A stretch of 11,086 nt of DNA from NCBI GenBank assembly GCA_016297805.1, contig JAEDFX010000079.1, forward strand, positions 1 through 11,086, given 5' to 3'. How positions within the stretch are numbered: the stretch's first letter is position 1; the number at the start of each line of letters is the position of its first letter. The notes beneath the pieces are model-generated. The model had not been told where the DNA came from. It worked only from the letters and a program-made list of their open reading frames with translations, and did not search any database. Of the stretch, positions 5,497 through 11,082 are shown piece after piece. This stretch comes from Treponema sp. GTDB lineage: Bacteria; Spirochaetota; Spirochaetia; Treponematales; Treponemataceae. The position numbers and the translations under genes were made by a program.

Positions 5497-6665
5497 TATT
5501 CAATTACTAAAATACTCTTTATAAAACTGCTTGAATAGGCAATTTCTCTAGCAGAATCTAATGTATCTGGTAAAGTTGGAATGCCTTTTGCATTATTTTC
5601 ATCAAAAAGATTTCCTTCAACAGGTGCTGATGGTTGAAGATTATTTTTTATACCATCAATTGCAGCATGAATAAGCAACGATATTACAACGTAAGGATTA
5701 CATTCTGGATCGCCAGAACGAACTTCAATACGGTTCATAGCTTTTGAAGCAGGAACACGAATAAGAGCGGAACGATTTCCATTACCCCAGCAAATATATT
5801 TTGGGGCTTTGAAATTACCAAGACGATTATATGAATTTTCTGTGTGATTCAAGTAGTAAGTTATTTCTGAAATGTGCTTTAATATACCCGCTAATGCGTT
5901 AGGTAATTTTGATTCATCTGAACATGAAAAATTTATATGCATTCCACTACCAGCCTCATTTTCAAGTGGTTTTGGAGAGAAATCAGCATATAATCCATTG
6001 CTGGCAGCACGAGTTCTTACAATCCATTTAAAAGTAGCTGTGTTGTCTGCACATGTAAGTGGATCGGAATAATGGAAATCAATTTCATTCTGACCAGGAC
6101 CTTCTTCATGATGGCTGGCTTCTGGAGTAATTCCCATTTGTTCAAGAGTAAAGCAGATTTCACGGCGGATATTTTCACCTTTATCTTCTGGAGCAATATC
6201 CATATATCCACCATTATCAAAAGGTGTTTTTGTGGGATTTCCATTTTCGTCTAACTTAAAAAGATAGAATTCTACTTCTGCACCAACTGAAAAAGAAATA
6301 TTACATTCTTCTTTTGCTTTTTTGATAGCGTTCTGAAGTAGGGCACGACAGTCTTTTTCAAAAGGAGTACCATCAGGGTAGCGAATATTACAGAACATAC
6401 GCACAACTTTTCCAGTATTTGGGCGCCATGGTAAAACTGCTAATGTTGAAGGATCAGGATGAAGGAATAAATCTGAATGTTCTGGAGTTTTGAATCCTGT
6501 AATTGCTGATGCATCAAAAGAAATACCTTCCACAAAAGCACGATTAAGCTGATCTGCCATAATAGAAATATTCTTTTGTTTTCCGGCAGTATCAAAGAAA
6601 GCAAGACGAATGAATTTAACATCTTCTTCCTTAACGAATTCTAATACTTCACTTTCTGTATACAT
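5496..6665 (-). CDS. glnA: Short type I glutamine synthetase
   Basis: Glutamine synthetase joins ammonia and glutamate using ATP. The family motifs are present in order: a degenerate FDGSSI-like FDASAITGF (50-58), GAEVEF with metal-binding E130 and E132, EEGPGQNEIDF (187-197), GSGMH with H243, NRSALIR (297-303) and RIEVRSGDPECNPY (312-325). All the main metal- and substrate-binding residues seem to be kept. At 389 residues it is well below the usual 440-470: the region after the GSGMHIN loop and the C-terminus are shortened, and no adenylylation-tyrosine region is evident. The ATG at 6665 has AAAGGA about 6 bases upstream; a TTG at 6671 would add two residues only and overlap that site. A glutamine synthetase-like enzyme acting on another amine cannot be excluded, but the paired ANTAR gene and attenuator favour nitrogen assimilation. 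Confidence 0.85.
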   Translation of the reverse strand: MYTESEVLEFVKEEDVKFIRLAFFDTAGKQKNISIMADQLNRAFVEGISFDASAITGFKTPEHSDLFLHPDPSTLAVLPWRPNTGKVVRMFCNIRYPDGTPFEKDCRALLQNAIKKAKEECNISFSVGAEVEFYLFKLDENGNPTKTPFDNGGYMDIAPEDKGENIRREICFTLEQMGITPEASHHEEGPGQNEIDFHYSDPLTCADNTATFKWIVRTRAASNGLYADFSPKPLENEAGSGMHINFSCSDESKLPNALAGILKHISEITYYLNHTENSYNRLGNFKAPKYICWGNGNRSALIRVPASKAMNRIEVRSGDPECNPYVVISLLIHAAIDGIKNNLQPSAPVEGNLFDENNAKGIPTLPDTLDSAREIAYSSSFIKSILVIE

Positions 6666-6687
6666 AAGCAATCCTTTTTGTTAGTTT

Positions 6688-6749
6688 AAAAAAAAAGGCA
6701 CTCATCCCATCAACCGACAATAATATCAGATAATTGAATGAACGCCTTT
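6688..6749 (-). terminator. Attenuator upstream of glnA
   Basis: On the minus strand 6749-6736 pairs with 6707-6694 over 14 positions (three wobbles), with a 28-base loop and a nine-base U run (6696-6688). The U run ends about 22 bases before the glnA ATG, so it acts both as the end of the rrf2 transcript and as a barrier to glnA. The 5' arm begins AAAGGC, the loop of the competing hairpin. Confidence 0.75.
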
Positions 6750-6755
6750 GCTCAT
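6738..6755 (-). promoter_or_regulatory. Candidate ANTAR-binding hexaloop hairpin in the glnA leader
   Basis: On the minus strand ATGAGC (6755-6750) pairs with GTTCAT (6743-6738) in six pairs (one G-U) around the loop AAAGGC, with A at 1 and G at 4 and a C-G closing pair. It uses 12 of the 14 bases of the terminator 5' arm, so forming it destroys the terminator. This is the best of the three candidate sites and lies upstream of the ANTAR gene's own operon. Confidence 0.6.
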
Positions 6756-6761
6756 ATATAT

Positions 6762-6790
6762 AGAATACTATTTTTTCATTAAATCTGCAA
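6762..6790 (-). promoter_or_regulatory. glnA promoter inside the end of the rrf2 gene
   Basis: On the minus strand TTGCAG (6790-6785), a 17-base spacer and TATTCT (6767-6762) predict a start near 6755, the first base of the hexaloop hairpin. The -35 lies within the last codons of the Rrf2 gene and the -10 directly after its stop. Confidence 0.5.
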
Positions 6791-7172
6791 CGCTTACCGA
6801 GTCTAAGTAGCCTTCAATAAGTTCGTCCAGCTTGGTCCACATTCCGATTGTCCTGCATTCAGATTTTTTTTCACAAGGGGCTGCTCCACGCTCCAGGCAG
6901 GCAACAGGAGCTAAAGTTCCTTCAGTAAGACGGAGTATATCACCAACCTTATATTCTTCAGGATTACGGTTCAGTTTATATCCGCCACCTTTTCCGTGGA
7001 CGCCATCTATGAATCCATTTTTCGAAAGCATAGTCATAATGGATTCGATATATTTCTGAGAAATATTCTGGCGTTCTGCAATTTCTTTTAAAGGAATACG
7101 ATCCTGATCAGAATGTTCTGCCATATCGATTAAAACTCGTAATGCATAACGCCCACGTGTTGAAACTATCAT
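6768..7172 (-). CDS. Rrf2-family regulator, IscR-like with Fe-S cysteines
   Basis: The 134-residue protein is a winged helix-turn-helix dimeric repressor or activator of the Rrf2 family. It starts MIVSTRGRYALRVL, has the recognition region around NISQKYIE (37-44), and the GKGGGY wing (60-65). Three cysteines, C92, C100 and C106, lie where IscR-type proteins bind an iron-sulphur cluster, so it may sense Fe-S status, oxygen or redox state. The start is ATG at 7172 with AAGGTGG 9 bases upstream. It has its own promoter with an inverted repeat over the -35, suggesting autoregulation. It lies between the trp operon and glnA on the same strand, and no terminator is seen after trpA, so trp read-through is possible. 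Its targets cannot be told from this window; gltD and purF are Fe-S proteins, which is suggestive only. Confidence 0.88.
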   Translation of the reverse strand: MIVSTRGRYALRVLIDMAEHSDQDRIPLKEIAERQNISQKYIESIMTMLSKNGFIDGVHGKGGGYKLNRNPEEYKVGDILRLTEGTLAPVACLERGAAPCEKKSECRTIGMWTKLDELIEGYLDSVSVADLMKK

Positions 7173-7205
7173 AAAAGTAGACCACCTTTTTGAATGATAG
7201 TTAAG

Positions 7206-7234
7206 TTATAATAGGAACAAACCTAGTATGTCAA
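7206..7234 (-). promoter_or_regulatory. Promoter of the Rrf2 regulator
   Basis: On the minus strand a perfect -35 TTGACA (7234-7229) is followed after 17 bases by TTATAA (7211-7206). A TATTAT at 15 bases is the alternative -10. The start would be near 7199, leaving a leader of about 27 bases. Confidence 0.55.
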
Positions 7235-7240
7235 TAGGTT
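7212..7240. promoter_or_regulatory. Probable Rrf2 operator: three TAGG half-sites
   Basis: AACCTA (7220-7225) and TAGGTT (7235-7240) form an inverted repeat with 9 bases between, enclosing the -35. A third half-site TAGG at 7212-7215 faces the first CCTA. Position over the promoter core suggests repression, most simply by the product of the gene itself. Confidence 0.45.
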
Positions 7241-7247
7241 AAGATAT

Positions 7248-8003
7248 TTATGATAAATGAGTAATTTCAGCAGCTTTTGCTTTTACAGCTTCATATAATT
7301 TATCTTTATTGTCCTTATTTTCTGTAATGATTCTTACGAAAACTGAACCTGCTACAACTGCATCAACTGAATCGGCAAGAGCTGCAGACTGATTGCCGTT
7401 TGAAATACCGAATCCACCATAAATCTTGCTGCCACCTGCACTTACTTTTGAAAGGAAATCTAAAGTTGCATCGTCGATTTTTGTGTTTGTTCCAGTAATA
7501 CCTGTACGGAGAGCCGCATAGATGTAAGGGAAACCTGCGTGAGCAAGCTTATCAAGACGTTCTGGGCTCATACTTGGAGCAGCTACAGGAATGTTAATCA
7601 TGCCGTTTTCTTTGCAGGCAGCGGTTAAGCCTTCGTCAAAATCGAATGGAAGGTCTGGAATAATCATTCCTTTTACGCCAACGCTAGCGGCTTTTTTACA
7701 GAAATTAGCAACACCTGGTGTGTAAATCAAACTGCCGTAACTCATGATGTAAATCTGTATATCTGGGAACTCTTTGTGGAGTTTTTCAATAAATGCAAGA
7801 CCGTCGGCTGTGCGGTAGTGACGTTCCAGAACTTCTGTACAAGCGCCCTGGATAGCTGGACCGTCGGCACTTGGGTCGCTAAAAGGTAACTGGATTTCCA
7901 GAATATCTGCTCCGCCGGCAACAAGGGCGCGGGCTGCAGTAAGTGAAAGTTCATCTGTTGGGTAACCAGCAACAAGGTGGCTCATAAGTTTTATTTTGTT
8001 CAT
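7248..8003 (-). CDS. trpA: Tryptophan synthase alpha subunit
   Basis: TrpA cleaves indole-3-glycerol phosphate to indole, which passes through a tunnel to TrpB. The 251-residue TIM barrel shows the catalytic glutamate E36 in ILEIQLPFSDP, the catalytic aspartate D47 in SADGP, GMIIPDLPF (112-120) and GGFGIS (196-201). The start ATG at 8003 is chosen for AAGGA six bases upstream; an in-frame ATG at 8039 would run back into a hairpin and add 12 unlikely residues. From this start the barrel begins almost at once (KLMSHLVAGYP), lacking the N-terminal helix of typical TrpA, so the subunit is slightly short. It is the last gene of the trp operon here, 93 bases after trpB, a gap filled by hairpins that might lower its expression relative to trpB. 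No terminator is obvious after it. Confidence 0.93.
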   Translation of the reverse strand: MNKIKLMSHLVAGYPTDELSLTAARALVAGGADILEIQLPFSDPSADGPAIQGACTEVLERHYRTADGLAFIEKLHKEFPDIQIYIMSYGSLIYTPGVANFCKKAASVGVKGMIIPDLPFDFDEGLTAACKENGMINIPVAAPSMSPERLDKLAHAGFPYIYAALRTGITGTNTKIDDATLDFLSKVSAGGSKIYGGFGISNGNQSAALADSVDAVVAGSVFVRIITENKDNKDKLYEAVKAKAAEITHLS

Positions 8004-8021
8004 ATACATTCCTTTTAAGTA

Positions 8022-8037
8022 GCGCCACGGATGGCGC
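8022..8037. repeat. Short hairpin before the trpA ribosome binding site
   Basis: GCGCCA (8022-8027) is an exact inverted match to TGGCGC (8032-8037) with a four-base loop. It lies about 6 bases upstream of the trpA ribosome binding site and has no U tract. Confidence 0.5.
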
Positions 8038-8061
8038 ATTGTAAAGATTTAGATAAATGTG

Positions 8062-8085
8062 CGAGTTTTTGTATGCAAAAACTCG
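8062..8085. repeat. Perfect 10-bp hairpin between trpB and trpA
   Basis: CGAGTTTTTG (8062-8071) pairs with CAAAAACTCG (8076-8085) around TATG. On the minus-strand RNA no T tract follows directly, so it is not a standard terminator. It directly adjoins the next inverted repeat. Confidence 0.55.
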
Positions 8086-8086
8086 T

Positions 8087-8120
8087 GCTAGTATGACTAC
8101 AGGGAGGTAGTCATACTAGC
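8087..8120. repeat. Perfect 14-bp inverted repeat containing the trpB stop codon
   Basis: GCTAGTATGACTAC (8087-8100) is an exact inverted match to GTAGTCATACTAGC (8107-8120) with loop AGGGAG. The trpB stop (8099-8097) lies in one arm, and the other arm and loop encode the last residues ASMTTSL. The element probably inserted at the gene end and supplied a new C-terminus and stop. Confidence 0.65.
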
Positions 8121-9371
8121 TGCATCATGAATGTCTTTTTCGTCGTTCAGGCGTTCAAGTTCTGCGGCAAGGAAGTTTTTCCATTCTGTTGGGCGGAAAA
8201 CTGGACTTGTGATGAAGATATCTTTGTCACCGCGACCAGACATGTTGATGATAATCACATCGTCTTTTGAAAGTTTTGGAGCCAGCTTGATTGCCTCTGC
8301 ACCAGCGTGAGAGCTTTCCATTGCAAAAAGAACACCTTCGTTTTTAGCAAAGAATTTAAGTGCGTCCAGAGCTTCTGTGTCCAAAGCGGAAGTGAACTCT
8401 ACACGACCACTGGCACCAAGAGCGGCCAGCTGAGGTCCAATACCGCAGTAGTCCAGACCTGCGGAAATTGAGCGGGTTGGGAGAGCCTGTCCGTCTTCGT
8501 CCAAAAGGAAGCGGGATTTGTAGCCCTGCATAATTCCTTCGCGGCTGGCATTACCTGTCATACGGCTGGCATTCTCGCCAACTCCAGGTCCAATTCCGCC
8601 GGCTTCTACAGCAATAAGGCGAGGCTCTTTTTCATCAACAAATGGTGCAAAACATCCTATAGAGTTAGAACCGCCACCACAACATGCAATAATTGCAGTA
8701 GGTTTGATTCCTCGTTCTGCACATTGCTTTTTGATTTCCTTACCAATTACGCTCTGGAATTCGCGAACCATATCTGGGAAAGGTGCTGGACCAAGTGCAG
8801 AACCCAAAACATAGTGAGTTGTATCTGGATTTGCGGCCCAGTCGCGCATTGCTTCGTTTACGGCGTCTTTGAGGGTACGGCTTCCGCTTGTAACTGCGTG
8901 AACTTTTGCACCATACATTTCCATTGCGGCAACGTTTGGCTGCTGGCGGCGAACATCAACTTCGCCCATGTAAACTGTACAGTCCAAGCCAAGCTTTGCA
9001 CAGGCTGCGGCAGTTGCAAGACCGTGCTGACCAGCTCCAGTTTCTGCAATGATTCGTTTTTTGCCCATGTATTTTGCCAGCAAACACTGACCAATTGCGT
9101 TGTTGATTTTATGGGCACCTGTATTTGCAAGGCCTTCCAGTTTAATGTAGATTTTTGCTCCACCAAGAAGGCGAGTTGCAGTTTCGGCAAACAAAAGTGG
9201 AGTTTCCCGGCCAATGTAGTCCCGTTGAATTGTTGCAAATTCTTCCAGGAATTTTGAATCTGCCATTGCTTTTTTAAAAGCAACTTCCAGTTCGTCTAAA
9301 GGGCGGCGCAGAACTTCTGCTACATATTTTCCGCCAAAGTTATCAAAAAATCCGTTGTTTGATTCTGTCAT
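8097..9371 (-). CDS. trpB: Tryptophan synthase beta subunit
   Basis: TrpB joins indole and serine to tryptophan with pyridoxal phosphate. In the 424-residue protein, K88 in GAHKINN binds the cofactor, E110 in AETGAGQHG is the catalytic acid/base, GGGSN (232-236) holds the cofactor phosphate, AGLDYCGIGP (304-313) keeps the aspartate of the indole site, and SGRGDKD (378-384) is intact. Before the lysine, the usual KREDLNHTG-type segment reads KLEGLANTG, losing the aspartate and histidine normally seen, so this is a divergent subgroup. It is about 25 residues longer than usual, partly because the tail is encoded by an inverted repeat. The ATG follows the trpCF stop after two bases, with AAGGA inside the end of trpCF, so the two are translationally coupled. 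Confidence 0.95.
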   Translation of the reverse strand: MTESNNGFFDNFGGKYVAEVLRRPLDELEVAFKKAMADSKFLEEFATIQRDYIGRETPLLFAETATRLLGGAKIYIKLEGLANTGAHKINNAIGQCLLAKYMGKKRIIAETGAGQHGLATAAACAKLGLDCTVYMGEVDVRRQQPNVAAMEMYGAKVHAVTSGSRTLKDAVNEAMRDWAANPDTTHYVLGSALGPAPFPDMVREFQSVIGKEIKKQCAERGIKPTAIIACCGGGSNSIGCFAPFVDEKEPRLIAVEAGGIGPGVGENASRMTGNASREGIMQGYKSRFLLDEDGQALPTRSISAGLDYCGIGPQLAALGASGRVEFTSALDTEALDALKFFAKNEGVLFAMESSHAGAEAIKLAPKLSKDDVIIINMSGRGDKDIFITSPVFRPTEWKNFLAAELERLNDEKDIHDAASMTTSL

Positions 9372-9373
9372 AT

Positions 9374-10894
9374 TTATATTTCCTTAAAAAAATTTTCTAA
9401 TTTACTTATATCTTTTTTACCAGGTTCGGCTTCTACACCGCTGGCACAGTCTATCAGTTCTGGTTTATAAGTTGATATTATTTCTGTCACATTTTCTGGA
9501 GTAACTCCACCAGCCAGCCAAAGCTTATATTTTTTCTGAACTTTCGCAACCAGGTCAGGAGAAATCTGCTTTCCAGTTCCGCCGATTTTTCCTGCTGTCT
9601 GGGCATCAACTAAAACGCGAGGTTCACCAATATCAAAAAGTTCATCCAGAAGTTTTATATCCTCTTCACAGCTGATGTTTATAGCTGCGTAGTGAGGAAG
9701 AACCCGATATTCTGGGTTTGCCAGGAACTTTCGCGCGCAGGCAATTGTGTGCAGCTGAATTACGTCCAGTTTGCCTTCTTTTACAAGACGGATGGCAGTC
9801 TGGGCTTCGGCATCATCCGGGTCTACGATTACGGCTACTTTTATACAATTCGTAATGCTTAATTCGCAATTCGTAATTAGGGAAGTGGCAGCGACACGAG
9901 GTGATTTTTTCCAGAAGATAAATCCTAAAAAGTCTGCACCAAGTTTTGCGGCAGCTTCAGCATCATCTTTGTTTGTAAGTCCGCAGATTTTTACTAGAGT
10001 TTTAGAACAGTTATCCCTGTCCCCATTGTCCGAGGCAAAATTATTCCAGAAGCGGGCATTGGCAGTTTCTTTTGAATCAACAAAAGAACGAACCAGTTCT
10101 TCCCGCACCTGAGGATTTTTTGCTGCTGCTTCTCCCAAAAGCATTCCGGCAAAACCAAGACTGCCAACAAAAGCTGCGCTCTGTGGAGTACGGATTCCGC
10201 TTTCAAAAATTACTCGGGCATCCTGGCCAAGAACACTGCGGATTTTCTTAAGCATTTTGCAAGGAGTCAAAAGGTCGATAGTAAAAGTTGCAAGGTCTCG
10301 GCTGTTTACACCGCAGGCTATGTATTTTTTATCTACAAATTTAAGAACTTCACCCAGCTTATCAACATCTTCTTCCAGGCGGAGTTCAACAAGGGCTGTA
10401 ATTCCCAATTCCTGACATTTTTTTGCCATAGAAATCATTTTTTCTGTTGGAAGAATGCGGGAAATCAGAAGAACTGCATCGGCACCAGCACGGTAAGCAA
10501 TTTCAATTTCCTTTTCAGCAATCAAAAAATCTTTGCGAAGAACTGCAGGACCTGAATGGCCGGATTCCTTCTCAAAAGAATCAACTGCGGCACAAACCTT
10601 CATCAGGTCGCCTAAAGTTCCCTTAAAATAGTTAGTTTCTGTAAGACAACTGATTGCGGCAGCACCAGCTTTTGCATAAGAAAGGGCAGTAGCGGCAGAA
10701 TCCAAATCTGGAGCAATGTCACCCTTACTAGGACTGGCTCGCTTAACTTCAAGAATAACGCCTTTTGAACTCAAAAAAGAATGAACAGAACGCTGACGAG
10801 TTTCTGGAATATCAAATCCAAATTCCCAGCCCAACTGTTCAATATCACTTTTTCGACGGTTAACAATTTCATCTAAAATATTTCGTTCTGACAT
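9374..10894 (-). CDS. trpCF: Fused indole-3-glycerol phosphate synthase and phosphoribosylanthranilate isomerase
   Basis: The 506-residue protein does two successive steps of tryptophan synthesis. The TrpC domain (about 1-280) has LEVKRASPSKG (48-58), LTETNYF (84-90), LRKDF (119-123), GVNSRD (195-200) and ESGI (231-234). The TrpF domain (about 299-506) has KICGLT with the catalytic cysteine C304, FWKKSPR (327-333), LVDAQ with the catalytic aspartate D430, GGTGK (438-442) and LAGGVTPENV (460-469). Residues 339-350 (LITNCELSITNC) come from a short DNA repeat and replace part of a helix without breaking the frame. The linker (about 284-297) includes a palindrome-like sequence. The ATG at 10894 is preferred over 10945 because the longer start would lie upstream of the predicted transcript start. 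No clear ribosome binding site is seen. Both activities are probably kept, since all key residues are present. Confidence 0.92.
   Translation of the reverse strand: MSERNILDEIVNRRKSDIEQLGWEFGFDIPETRQRSVHSFLSSKGVILEVKRASPSKGDIAPDLDSAATALSYAKAGAAAISCLTETNYFKGTLGDLMKVCAAVDSFEKESGHSGPAVLRKDFLIAEKEIEIAYRAGADAVLLISRILPTEKMISMAKKCQELGITALVELRLEEDVDKLGEVLKFVDKKYIACGVNSRDLATFTIDLLTPCKMLKKIRSVLGQDARVIFESGIRTPQSAAFVGSLGFAGMLLGEAAAKNPQVREELVRSFVDSKETANARFWNNFASDNGDRDNCSKTLVKICGLTNKDDAEAAAKLGADFLGFIFWKKSPRVAATSLITNCELSITNCIKVAVIVDPDDAEAQTAIRLVKEGKLDVIQLHTIACARKFLANPEYRVLPHYAAINISCEEDIKLLDELFDIGEPRVLVDAQTAGKIGGTGKQISPDLVAKVQKKYKLWLAGGVTPENVTEIISTYKPELIDCASGVEAEPGKKDISKLENFFKEI
9848..9879. repeat. Repeat read in frame within the TrpF domain
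   Basis: On the plus strand AATTCGTAAT occurs at 9848-9857 and again at 9869-9878, with the partial copy AATTCGC (9861-9867) between them. The unit resembles the words at 38-47 and 171-180. The minus-strand reading gives ITN-CELS-ITN, a low-complexity peptide unlike TrpF sequence, and the frame is kept on both sides. Confidence 0.6.
10004..10024. repeat. Palindrome-like sequence at the TrpC-TrpF junction
   Basis: On the minus strand GGGGACAG (10024-10017) faces CTGTTCT (10010-10004) across a GGATAA loop, pairing over about seven positions with G-U wobbles. It encodes part of the linker between the two enzyme domains and may be a decayed dispersed palindrome. Confidence 0.35.
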
Positions 10895-10897
10895 ATC

Positions 10898-10931
10898 GTT
10901 ACTATAAATAGTAACATATAAGTTTGTTACT
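10898..10931. promoter_or_regulatory. Probable trp operator
   Basis: GTTACTATAAATAGTAAC (10898-10915) is an 18-bp inverted repeat with seven-base arms, and a third half-site GTTACT lies at 10926-10931. Together they cover the whole span from the -10 and predicted transcript start to the -35. The size and layout recall TrpR-type operators, but the sequence agrees only in part and no trpR gene is in view. Confidence 0.5.
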
Positions 10932-10936
10932 GTCAA
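10908..10936 (-). promoter_or_regulatory. Promoter of the trpCF-trpB-trpA operon
   Basis: On the minus strand a perfect -35 TTGACA (10936-10931) is followed after 17 bases by TACTAT (10913-10908). The start would fall near 10901, only about 6 bases before the trpCF ATG, so the message would be nearly leaderless and there is no room for a classical trp attenuator. Confidence 0.65.
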
Positions 10937-10968
10937 TAGAAACATACCTAATATAGCAAATCCGTTAA

Positions 10969-10996
10969 AAAAAAGAGTCCATCGTGACTCTTTTTT
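10969..10996. terminator. Bidirectional terminator upstream of the trp promoter
   Basis: AAAAAAGAGTC (10969-10979) pairs perfectly with GACTCTTTTTT (10986-10996) around a six-base loop. Runs of A before and T after let it work on both strands. It insulates the trp operon from leftward transcription entering the window. Confidence 0.75.
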
Positions 10997-11052
10997 AGGA
11001 TTTACACAAAAATGGTTGGCGAGATTTATCGAGCCTAAAATCGAAGAACCGT

Positions 11053-11082
11053 TAAAAAAAAGGCTGCGATAGCGGGCTTTTT
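11053..11082. terminator. Second bidirectional terminator at the window edge
   Basis: An A run followed by GGCTGC (11062-11067) pairs, with one mismatch and one wobble, with GCGGGC (11072-11077) and a T run around GATA. The flanks CCGTTAAAAAAAA and TTTTTTAGG are shared with the terminator at 10969-10996, though the stems differ. Confidence 0.6.

Noticed and set aside
8724..9257. 177-codon plus-strand frame rich in cysteine and phenylalanine
   Set aside because: It is antisense to the well-conserved trpB core, and its composition follows from the trpB codons. No ribosome binding site or promoter supports it.
10895..10945. Upstream ATG for trpCF at 10945
   Set aside because: It lies upstream of the strong promoter's start site and the added residues (MFLLTVTNLYVTIYSND) are read from promoter and operator DNA.
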